64,000 bases of DNA from JAUSIK01 sp964362915 (GTDB taxonomy: Archaea; Nanobdellota; Nanobdellia; Pacearchaeales; GW2011-AR1), in the NCBI GenBank assembly GCA_964362915.1, contig CAYIGH010000001.1, positions 30,519 to 94,518 on the forward strand, written 5' to 3'. Positions within the stretch are counted from its first letter, which is position 1. Every line of letters begins with the position of its first letter. Position numbers and translations under genes: made by a program. Positions 31,511 to 39,976 of this stretch are shown piece by piece. The notes under the pieces are model-generated. The model was given only the letters and a program-made list of their open reading frames with translations. It did not search any database and had not been told where the DNA came from.

Positions 31511-32305
31511 CTATCTTAACTCAGATTCAATAGCTTGTTGAAATGCAGAGAAAGGCTGGGCTCCGCTTATAAGCCTTCCATTGATAAAGAAAGCAGGTGT
31601 ACCTTGAACCCCGTCACGCTGTCCTTCATCCATGTCTTTCTTAACAAGAGCTGCCATTTTTCCAGATTGAAGACAGGAATCAAATTGCTGAATATTTAAC
31701 CCTATTTCATTAGCCCATTGTCTAAAACTTCCTATACTTAAGGCTTGCTGATTTTCAAATATTTTATCATGCATTGCCCAATATCCGTCGTTTCCTTTTT
31801 GTTCCCCTGCACATCTTGCAGCCTCAGCAGCCTTTTGTGCATTAGGATGAAAACTTAAAGGAAAATCCTTATACACTAATTTTACTTTCCCGCTAGTGAT
31901 ATATTCACTCTCAATCTGAGGCAATGTTTCAGCATAAAATTTCCCGCAGAAAGGGCATTCATAGTCAGAATATTCAACCATAATTACAGGAGCATTTTCA
32001 TTTCCTTTATAAGGCGCACCTTCAATATTTATTTTAGCCATGGCGGGCTCTGATGGGGGCTCTTGGATAGATGGATTAACTATATTCTCTTCTTGGATAA
32101 CATTTCCTGTTATACTTCCGCCATTTCCAGAAAAGAAAACCCCATAGCTATTAATCAAAGTTAAAATAAATGTAGCAGAAACAAGAACAGTTAGCAATTT
32201 CATTCTGTCAAGATTTTTTAAATTATAAAAAAAATTGCTGTTTACTTTAACATTAGATGTGTCTGCTATAATTGATTCTTTAGCTTCTATTCTTTCTTCT
32301 TCCAT
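31511..32305 (-). CDS. Membrane-anchored DsbA-like thiol oxidoreductase
   Basis: A 264-residue protein: a cytoplasmic N-terminus, one membrane helix (about residues 36-58), a GSITGNVI linker and a DsbA/thioredoxin-fold domain (about 90-262). The active site CPFC is C117-C120, and the cis-proline is in GVQGTPAFFING. This domain faces outside and would form disulfides in secreted proteins, as DsbA family proteins do. It begins 38 bp after the stop of the 1977-residue cysteine-rich protein on the same strand, so its likely client is that protein. The electron acceptor (DsbB/VKOR) is not in the window. Confidence 0.85.
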   Translation of the reverse strand: MEEERIEAKESIIADTSNVKVNSNFFYNLKNLDRMKLLTVLVSATFILTLINSYGVFFSGNGGSITGNVIQEENIVNPSIQEPPSEPAMAKINIEGAPYKGNENAPVIMVEYSDYECPFCGKFYAETLPQIESEYITSGKVKLVYKDFPLSFHPNAQKAAEAARCAGEQKGNDGYWAMHDKIFENQQALSIGSFRQWANEIGLNIQQFDSCLQSGKMAALVKKDMDEGQRDGVQGTPAFFINGRLISGAQPFSAFQQAIESELR

Positions 32306-32343
32306 TAAATTATACTAAAATGCCCCTTTTTATATTTTTTTGC

Positions 32344-35300
32344 TTAATATCCCATAAATATCTTTCTTCTCATATGTACTTTTAAATAAATAACCACAAT
32401 GACAGCAACTACAATCAATGATAAACTAATCCATATTATGCCACTAAGTGCTCCTCTGTTCTCAGAAGGTATTTTTTCCTGCTCTCCTGCTTCAGAGCCA
32501 CTATCTACCCCTTTTTCTCCGCTTTCTATTGGTGGTTGACTTAATTCTCCCTCTGATTCAGATGTTGTTGCATTCTCTTTCTTTGGTTTTGAAACACTGG
32601 CCCCTCCAGAGCCCCCACCACTACTACTTCCTCCAGAACTTCCTCCTGAAGAAGTGGATTCTCTATATGTGGAAAACTCGCAGAATGGAATCTGCCATAT
32701 GCAATTTGTCGAATCAATTAAAGTTGCTTCAGATGTTCTATCAACACAATTTGCTCCATTATTATCACAATGAAACAATTGATTACATGTTCCGCTAAAT
32801 GGTATCTTTACTCTGCAGACCTCTGGATATAAGTTATTTATTATCTTGTCTCTTGTCTCAGAAGTTAATCCTGCGTATGTTGAAGTATTAATAATTGAAC
32901 CTGCCGTGCTAATTGTCCTAACCTTATCATTCAATCCTGTTTTAGTCAATGAGGCATTAATAAATTCAAAGTAATTACTACCATCGGTATTATTGAGCTT
33001 AATATTAATACGTCTTCCTTCTGTATAGTTAGTTTTCCTGCCAGCATTAGCTCCACATACTTGTCCTTGTATATGCTCATAAACGTTATTTTGATCAATA
33101 TCATATGATACTGTCCAGCCAGATGGTGCCTTAATCCTAGTCACAAAACTGCAGAAACCGCATTTATTATTTAGGGTAGCAGTGACGAATGAACTACATT
33201 TGCTAATAGCGCATTTATTTTTGTCATCACAAGCTTTTAGCTTATAATAATAAGTCGTCCCATTAACTAGATTATAGCGCAACGAACGAACTCCGCCGTC
33301 ATTGTAAATATCTGCTTTATGCCATAACTTATAATCTCTTACATTGGTGCTAAGCACTCCAACATCATTAATTGTTGCATTTAATGTAATACATCTTGAA
33401 TCATTTCCGTAAAACTCAAGGCTCCCATTTGCAGGCTTATTGGTATCATACATAATTAAAGCAGAGTCTGGATATTCTTCTATCTTAACGCCTACAACTT
33501 GCGGCGTTTTAGTATCAGTATAATTCGCGGCATTTACACCTGTGCTAGAGCATACAGATAGAAAATCACAATCCCAATCAAAGCAATCTATATTGCCGTC
33601 GTTATCATTGTCTATATTATCAAAGCAATCCTCATATTGCACATATCCCTTCCTTAATATGTCCTCAAACTTTGCTGCGTCTGCTCCATAGTCAAAACAG
33701 CCTGCAATTTCAAAGTCAACAGCTCCAGGTGTAGTATAACCAGGGCCAGCTGTATCAGTTGGAAATGTAACATTGCCAGTTCCAGGATTCCCAATTGTTG
33801 CAGCATATACTCTCATATCTTTTGTTGAATCATATAATGTAGGGAATCTATTCAAGTCTGCCTTTTGTACAGCTATCATAGGCCCGCCAATTTCAGAACA
33901 CATTAGCTTCTTCCATACATTTAATTTGATATCACTAGCTGCCCACTGGGAATTTTCGCATGTATAAGCATTAAATGTTTCTACTGCTTTTTCTTTAGTA
34001 GCATTCCATTCAGAGGCATATCTAAATCTAAATTCGTACCCTTTAGCAGAAGAATTATGGTTTAATTCACATCCTCCGCTAGTTAAACCATCTGTATCCA
34101 AATAAACAAAGAATATTACTGTATCATTTCCGTTGCCAATTCTTTCAATTCCGTAACTCGTTAATTTTTCTTTGTTGCATAAAGAGGCATTAGTAAAGTC
34201 CAACATATTAGCTCCAAATCCAAATCCATCTCCCATATCTTTCATTCCAATACCACAAATATCTACACTTCTTTGACTTATCCCTGCCTCAGGACAATTA
34301 TCTACTGCTATTGGCACAGGAGCCCCTGTTTCTATACTATTAAATGATTCAACTGTTCCAGCTGTATTGCACCATCCAGTAACCCATTTGCATCCACTTC
34401 CACATGCTCCCTGAGTTGTAGCATTAAAGCAGGTTGGCTCACATCCATAAGAAGTAGCATTACAATATAGATTTGCGTTACATAATGTGGCATTATTTAC
34501 TAAAGTTGTATTGCTCCAGCATTGGTCCATGACATTAGTACAGTAATTTCCATTAGAATTCCACCAACATCCATTAGTAGCATTACATCCTACAGCCACA
34601 GATGTATAACTCCAGCATTCTTTGCTCCAATCAACTTCGCATCTTGGGTTAGATTCTGGGAACCATCCGCAACTGATATTTATAATAGTCTTATTCGTGC
34701 AGAATGTTTGATTACCATTATATTTCCAGCATTCAGCCCCGGATGCTCCTCCAACTCCACCTCCTCCCACAACGGAGCCTCCAGAAAATCCTCCTCCTTT
34801 AGGATCACACCATCCAGGATTATTCCACTTACATCCTGATATTGCTGCGCAATTTGTTTGGTTATTAGAACTTGTTGCATTATAGCAAGTATTTGATTGC
34901 TGTTCTTCACACCAGCCATTTTCTGCCTTCCATAAACATCCTGAAGTAGTTGTACAGCTAGTTGAAGAAGTTATATTAAAGCATGCTGGCTCACATGTTC
35001 CGCCTCCTCCTCCATAATCTCTCCAATTGCAGCTAACTTGAGTAACACCATTACAACTAGCTTTAGTTGTTTGGCTCCAGCATCTGTCAAAATTATTTGC
35101 ACACCATGCGCTGTTAATTCCTCCAAATGTTTCATTTCTCCACCAACACCCGTTATTTTCACAATTTGATTGAGCATTATAATTCCAACAACTAGTGCTC
35201 CAGTTTACTTCACAATGGGGTTGTGACCATGTATCAACTCTCCAACTGCATCCAGCAGTAGTGCTACATGAGGAATTTTCATATTTCTGCCAACAACTCT

Positions 35301-38277
35301 TTGGCTTGAAATCATTATGGTCACACCATCCTCCATCTGTTTTACACCATTCAGTTCCTTTTCCAAATCCATCACACCATGTGTCATTTGTCCAGCCACA
35401 ATCAGTAGTGCTATAACATTGACTTTGATTCAAATTAAAGCACTTTTCTCCTATACTCCAGTCTCTTTCACACCAACCGCTTCCTGTTCCATTGTTCCAT
35501 TCACAATTAGAACTTTTATTAGCATAGAACCTAAAACTAACATAATAAATATCATTTGAGCCTCCTCCGCCAACCATATATGTATTGTTAGTAAAGTTAA
35601 TTGTTTGTCTCGTATAATCTGCTGTAAAGTTTCCACTGCCTAGAATAGTCCCGCTTTTATTTGTCATATTTACGCTTCCGCTTATCCATCCTGTTCCCAA
35701 ATTACCTAACTGGAATGTCTTGCTTTGATTTATATTGTTTGCAGACAATCTTGCAGATGATATATTTAACGTTTCATTAATAACAGTAGTATCTCCTAAA
35801 CATTCTACTTCAGAATTGTCATATCTCCAACAAGAACTTCCTTTAAAATCACACCATCCTTTTGGATTCCATGTATCATTTACCCATTCACAACTATTAG
35901 TTTCACATTGAGATTTAGTTGTCCAGCCAAAACAATCTCCTTCTACAAATCCGCACCATGTATCTGAATAACAACTTGGATCGCCACAATCTACTAGTGC
36001 ATTATTATTGTTGTCTATACCATCCCAGCATATTTCAACGTCCTCTCCAATATTTTGCACACAGCTCCCATCATTATCAGTTCCCTGCCATTTACAGCTT
36101 CCAGTAGAATTCAACGCGCTTCTCCCTTCATTAGCACACTTATCTCTTGTCTTGCATCTGTCACATGCGTCAAGGCATGTTTTTTCTCCTTTATCTGCGC
36201 AATATCCACCTGTTAAGGTGCTATTCTCTATAATCCATTTACATCCTCCACCATTTGAATTTGCTTTGCTCTCTGAACAGAAGCATGCTGGAGTCAAACA
36301 ATTTCCTGCAGAACTTCTTGAGGCATTATTCTTAGAATCTCCAAGAAATGTACAATCTCCACATACTGAATTACAATCACCAGCCAAACCTTTTTTCCAT
36401 TGTTCTTTTGCTTTGCAATATCCTATTCTATTTGGAGCACTAGTATCTGCTTCAAATTCACAATATCCTAATTTGCTTCCTATACAAGCTGATTTAGCAT
36501 TTGTTGCATTAACTAAATTACCGTTACCATCTTTTATTTCGCATGCAAAGCAAGCTTTATCACAATTTTCTTCATCATCAAATTTGTATTCGCATCTCCC
36601 TGTAGGAACAGAAACACTTCCCTCACAATAATTCTCTATAATCCACTTTCCTCCAGCAGCCTCACAATTCCTTTGATTTTCAATCTTTACAATATTCTGT
36701 GTACTATTCCCAAAAACATCAGTTACTTTGAATTCGCATTTGTTTGTTGAATTATTCCATTTACAAGGCATGTACCAAGGGTCTCCTGCAATTTTCTCGC
36801 AATTTGAGCTTGTTTCTGCATCTTCACATGCCTTCTCGCCATTTGGAGTCTGATCCAATTGATCAAAACAGCTCCTTGACTGCCTGTTCTCCGCACAAGT
36901 TCCATTCTGCCAGCTGCAACAAGTGCTTAAAGAAGCGACATTGTTGCATAAATCAGATTCATTTATTTGATAACAAAATATACCCTTTGCATTAATTGCA
37001 GTTCCATTCACCTCATTTGTATTTTTGCATAAACTGCTAGTATAATTACACCCTATTACGCTATTGCACTTTGTAGAATTTGTATCAAAAATGTAACATC
37101 CTGGATTCCATTCATTTAAAATGCTACCATTGATATTCACAAAATCGCCGCTTCCAAAAGTCGGAGTTGTGCAATTTCCTCCTTTAGTTGAATCCTTCCA
37201 ATCATTCGCCTGCCACCAACAATAAAATGTATCATAACATGCTTTTTCTGTGGTTACATTAGCACAGCTTGTAGAAGAAACCTCCTTATAGCACCATCCA
37301 TTTGTCGTATTTCCAGTTGGATTACCACTCCATTTACATGTAATACCATAAGAGTTTTGCTCGCATTTAGACTGATTTCCTAGTTTAAAAGAGTCCCAAT
37401 TCCAGCAATTAACCTCTTCGCATGATCCTGTAGTATTATAAGATTGCCATAGACAGTTTTTTTTGTCCTTACAACTAGATTCTGTATTCATATCATAGCA
37501 AGAATCTGTAACGCACAAATTATTGATACTCTGCCATTTACAAGATTCTCCTAGAGTATTATTTACGCAAGCTGTTTGATTAGTATAATCGAAACTCGAA
37601 CAGCCTTTTTGTTGACAAGATCCCCATTTCCATTCACAATTTATCCCTTGAGCAGATTCACATGCTGTTTTATTCGAATATAATGTACTATCCCAACAAT
37701 TATTTTCTCTACAATAACTTCCAGAAGCACCCCATGTACAATTAATTCCTCTCCAATCTAGCCCTGAGTTACAAGCTGATTGTGACGTATAAATATTACA
37801 GCCTTTTTCAATACATTGTCCCCATCCGCATCCTGTTGTATTCTTGCATGCTGCTTCAGTAGCAATACCCCAACACCCTACATTCAGGCCACCTGTAACT
37901 TGATAGCATTGCCCGCTCCAACTACACGATTTGTTAAAGTAATTATTCTCACATTGAGTTTGATTAGTAGCTGAGAAAGCCCAACAACTTGCAGTTGTAC
38001 ACCAAGAACTAGCTGTTCCATTTGTCCATGTACAATTTTTCCCTGCAATGGTTGTTGTCGTACATGAAGACTGATTAGCCAAACTCCAGCAATTTAATTC
38101 TTCACACCAGCTTCCCCAAGTATCATTTCTCCACAAACATCCATTTGAAAGCGTGCAAGTGGATGAAGAAGTATAAGTCCAGCAACTTGCAGCGATAACA
38201 AAACTCAAAGATAAAATTATACCAACTGTTATAAAAGATAGGATTGTAAAAAATCTAGACTCTTTTAACACCATCAA
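32344..38277 (-). CDS. Giant cysteine-rich repeat surface protein
   Basis: A 1977-residue secreted protein. After a signal peptide (about 1-30) it has many repeats of roughly 30-45 residues built around CW-X(n)-C-X(n)-C-X-W-X(n)-WC, for example SSTCTLSNGCLWRNDTWGSW. I count about 155 cysteines. Two MopE-like metal-binding units occur near residues 755 (CWDGIDNNNNALVDCGDPSC) and 1556 (CFDNIDNDNDGNIDCFDWDC). N-X-S/T sites are dense. The C-terminus has a Ser/Gly-rich linker and a membrane helix (about 1945-1967) ending HMRRKIFMGY. The repeats resemble disulfide-stabilised PSI/EGF-like modules, but I do not know this exact family. A DsbA-like gene follows. Confidence 0.75.
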   Translation of the reverse strand: MMVLKESRFFTILSFITVGIILSLSFVIAASCWTYTSSSTCTLSNGCLWRNDTWGSWCEELNCWSLANQSSCTTTTIAGKNCTWTNGTASSWCTTASCWAFSATNQTQCENNYFNKSCSWSGQCYQVTGGLNVGCWGIATEAACKNTTGCGWGQCIEKGCNIYTSQSACNSGLDWRGINCTWGASGSYCRENNCWDSTLYSNKTACESAQGINCEWKWGSCQQKGCSSFDYTNQTACVNNTLGESCKWQSINNLCVTDSCYDMNTESSCKDKKNCLWQSYNTTGSCEEVNCWNWDSFKLGNQSKCEQNSYGITCKWSGNPTGNTTNGWCYKEVSSTSCANVTTEKACYDTFYCWWQANDWKDSTKGGNCTTPTFGSGDFVNINGSILNEWNPGCYIFDTNSTKCNSVIGCNYTSSLCKNTNEVNGTAINAKGIFCYQINESDLCNNVASLSTCCSWQNGTCAENRQSRSCFDQLDQTPNGEKACEDAETSSNCEKIAGDPWYMPCKWNNSTNKCEFKVTDVFGNSTQNIVKIENQRNCEAAGGKWIIENYCEGSVSVPTGRCEYKFDDEENCDKACFACEIKDGNGNLVNATNAKSACIGSKLGYCEFEADTSAPNRIGYCKAKEQWKKGLAGDCNSVCGDCTFLGDSKNNASRSSAGNCLTPACFCSESKANSNGGGCKWIIENSTLTGGYCADKGEKTCLDACDRCKTRDKCANEGRSALNSTGSCKWQGTDNDGSCVQNIGEDVEICWDGIDNNNNALVDCGDPSCYSDTWCGFVEGDCFGWTTKSQCETNSCEWVNDTWNPKGWCDFKGSSCWRYDNSEVECLGDTTVINETLNISSARLSANNINQSKTFQLGNLGTGWISGSVNMTNKSGTILGSGNFTADYTRQTINFTNNTYMVGGGGSNDIYYVSFRFYANKSSNCEWNNGTGSGWCERDWSIGEKCFNLNQSQCYSTTDCGWTNDTWCDGFGKGTEWCKTDGGWCDHNDFKPKSCWQKYENSSCSTTAGCSWRVDTWSQPHCEVNWSTSCWNYNAQSNCENNGCWWRNETFGGINSAWCANNFDRCWSQTTKASCNGVTQVSCNWRDYGGGGGTCEPACFNITSSTSCTTTSGCLWKAENGWCEEQQSNTCYNATSSNNQTNCAAISGCKWNNPGWCDPKGGGFSGGSVVGGGGVGGASGAECWKYNGNQTFCTNKTIINISCGWFPESNPRCEVDWSKECWSYTSVAVGCNATNGCWWNSNGNYCTNVMDQCWSNTTLVNNATLCNANLYCNATSYGCEPTCFNATTQGACGSGCKWVTGWCNTAGTVESFNSIETGAPVPIAVDNCPEAGISQRSVDICGIGMKDMGDGFGFGANMLDFTNASLCNKEKLTSYGIERIGNGNDTVIFFVYLDTDGLTSGGCELNHNSSAKGYEFRFRYASEWNATKEKAVETFNAYTCENSQWAASDIKLNVWKKLMCSEIGGPMIAVQKADLNRFPTLYDSTKDMRVYAATIGNPGTGNVTFPTDTAGPGYTTPGAVDFEIAGCFDYGADAAKFEDILRKGYVQYEDCFDNIDNDNDGNIDCFDWDCDFLSVCSSTGVNAANYTDTKTPQVVGVKIEEYPDSALIMYDTNKPANGSLEFYGNDSRCITLNATINDVGVLSTNVRDYKLWHKADIYNDGGVRSLRYNLVNGTTYYYKLKACDDKNKCAISKCSSFVTATLNNKCGFCSFVTRIKAPSGWTVSYDIDQNNVYEHIQGQVCGANAGRKTNYTEGRRINIKLNNTDGSNYFEFINASLTKTGLNDKVRTISTAGSIINTSTYAGLTSETRDKIINNLYPEVCRVKIPFSGTCNQLFHCDNNGANCVDRTSEATLIDSTNCIWQIPFCEFSTYRESTSSGGSSGGSSSGGGSGGASVSKPKKENATTSESEGELSQPPIESGEKGVDSGSEAGEQEKIPSENRGALSGIIWISLSLIVVAVIVVIYLKVHMRRKIFMGY

Positions 38278-38488
38278 TTACCCTCTTTTTCCTAATGTTT
38301 AATCGATTTGTTAATATATAAATCTATTTGTTCTTTTGGCTTTGAGATTAATTATGCTCTGTATATGAATTGAAAACTTTAATGATGTTGTCTATATCTT
38401 TGATAGTCTACTTCGAAGATAGAAATATTCTTAATCCTTTGGGATGATAATTCAAAAGGTTTAAAACCTTTATTTCTTGAGAAAGCAT

Positions 38489-38869
38489 ATGAATGAGGAA
38501 ATGGTCTTAAAGGCTGCTGAAATTGAAAACCGAGCTAGGCAGTTAGAAGAGAGTTTGCAGATAATTGATAATCAAATATCAGAGCTTGATAGTTTTATAG
38601 ATGGCTTGGATAACTTTGCTAAATCAAAAGAAAATGAAATGTTATCTGGTTTTGGGAGGCGGGTTTATGTTAAAACCAAAATAGAGGATAAGGAAAATCT
38701 GTTTGTTGAAGTTGGAGCAGGGATTATTGTAAAAAAAACGCCGCAAGATACATTGGAGATTGCTAAAGACCAGATTGCTAGATTGCAAGAGGCGAGAATA
38801 CAAATTTTATCTAAGCTTGAAGAATATCATGCGCAATTGCAAGAGTTTCTTGAGGTTATGAAAAACTGA
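38489..38869 (+). CDS. pfdA: Prefoldin subunit alpha
   Basis: A 126-residue alpha-class prefoldin. The open frame begins with a TTG at 38477, but ATG 38489 (MNEEMVLKAAEIEN) is better placed behind the TATA-like GGTTTAAAACC (about 38459-38469). Two coiled-coil helices (about 1-45 and 80-125) flank a double beta hairpin (VYVKTKIEDKENLFVEVGAG, IIVKKTPQDTLE), which is the alpha type. It assembles with the beta subunit at 8419-8760. Confidence 0.88.
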   Translation: MNEEMVLKAAEIENRARQLEESLQIIDNQISELDSFIDGLDNFAKSKENEMLSGFGRRVYVKTKIEDKENLFVEVGAGIIVKKTPQDTLEIAKDQIARLQEARIQILSKLEEYHAQLQEFLEVMKN

Positions 38870-38925
38870 TAGCAAAACTATTTAAGGAATATAATCCAGC
38901 TTAGTTAAGTTAGAGGAGAGTGAAT

Positions 38926-39783
38926 ATGCTTGAGATGCTTATTAATCCGCGCAAGGCTGAAAGAAAATCATGGGAGTTATTTTTTGTAGGGGCTTTTTAT
39001 GCTAGTTTGTCTATATTACTAGTAAACTGGATTTTCTCACAGGATGCTGTTCTCTCTAGATATTCTGGAATATTGGTTGTTACATTTACTGTCATGCTGT
39101 CTATTCCATTTGTTTATTACACTATAAGACTGGAAGAAGGCAAGGTATCTGCATCCAGTGGGACAATTGCACTTTTGAAAGAGCATAAAAAGGCAATATA
39201 CGCATTTCTATGGCTTTTTATAGGATTTGTTATAGCTCTTTCTTTTTGGTATATGATTCTATCTTCGAATGAAAGTTTTCGAGCTCAAATTGAGACTTAT
39301 TGTTTAATTAATAGGCCTGCTAATTTTGAGGCATGTGTTAATCAATATTCTATTACAGAAACCTCTGGAGCGACCATCTTTTTGTCTAATACAGAAAGAT
39401 TATTTTTAATATTTACTAATAATATTTATGTTTTAATATTCACTTTAATATTCTCATTGATATTTGGCGCAGGAGTAATCTTTGTTTTGGCCTGGAATGC
39501 GAGCGTTATTGCTGCGGCCATAGGCATATTTACTAAATCTGAATTGAGTGCTCTTCCTATAGCACTAGTCAGATATCTGATTCATGGGATTCCTGAAATC
39601 GCCTCTTATTTTATAGTTGCTTTAGCAGGAGGCATGATTTCTATTGCTGTGATAAAGCATGAAACAGGAACCGACAAATTCTGGGACGTATTGCAGGACT
39701 CTCTTAATTTGATTATTATTGCCATAATTGTTTTATTTATCGCTGCCTTGGTGGAAGTTTTTGTTACTCCCTTATTGTTTTAA
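38926..39783 (+). CDS. SpoIIM-like membrane protein
   Basis: A 285-residue membrane protein of the SpoIIM (stage II sporulation protein M-like) family, widespread in archaea. About six helices are seen; typical parts are FGAGVIFVLAWNASVIAAAIG and YLIHGIPEIASYFIVALAGG. I chose ATG 38926 because the Shine-Dalgarno AGAGGAG (38913-38919) is well placed for it; a GTG at 38920 is also in frame. The function in archaea is unknown; links to membrane shaping or division are speculative. It is separate from the STT3 gene that follows 190 bp later. Confidence 0.85.
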   Translation: MLEMLINPRKAERKSWELFFVGAFYASLSILLVNWIFSQDAVLSRYSGILVVTFTVMLSIPFVYYTIRLEEGKVSASSGTIALLKEHKKAIYAFLWLFIGFVIALSFWYMILSSNESFRAQIETYCLINRPANFEACVNQYSITETSGATIFLSNTERLFLIFTNNIYVLIFTLIFSLIFGAGVIFVLAWNASVIAAAIGIFTKSELSALPIALVRYLIHGIPEIASYFIVALAGGMISIAVIKHETGTDKFWDVLQDSLNLIIIAIIVLFIAALVEVFVTPLLF

Positions 39784-39829
39784 ATATATGTTTATTTTAA
39801 AGTGTTGGAACTAGGAGATATTTTTTAAC

Positions 39830-39859
39830 AGACGTCTCTGGCTTAGTTAATGGACGTCC
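39830..39859. promoter_or_regulatory. Pair of GACGTC palindromes
   Basis: AGACGTCT (39830-39837) and GGACGTCC (39852-39859) are perfect 8-bp palindromes with the same GACGTC core, 22 bp apart centre to centre, which puts both on the same face of DNA. They lie in the 193-bp gap before the STT3 gene. A dimeric regulator site is possible; no regulator is known. Confidence 0.35.
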
Positions 39860-39940
39860 TAAAAACAAAGAGGTCATGGTGTATTATATTCCTTTATATA
39901 GATAAGAAAATCTAGTTGTAGAGCTTTGAAAAGATAAACA

Positions 39941-39949
39941 TTTATAAAA
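39941..39949 (+). promoter_or_regulatory. TATA box of the STT3 gene
   Basis: ACATTTATAAAAG (39938-39950) is a strong archaeal box, 28-36 nt before the ATG at 39977. It supports that start rather than the in-frame GTG at 39950. Confidence 0.5.
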
Positions 39950-39976
39950 GTGGTTTTCATATCAGAGCATATTAAA

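Noticed and set aside
36008..36631. 207-codon plus-strand ORF inside the cysteine-rich giant gene
   Set aside because: Antisense shadow; the His/Leu/Ser-rich composition mirrors the Cys/Asn-rich repeats.
32344..38277. The DNA repeats in the giant gene as a CRISPR or tandem-repeat array
   Set aside because: The repeats are protein-level (CW...CXW...WC) with variable DNA and spacing; there are no identical direct repeats or regular spacers.
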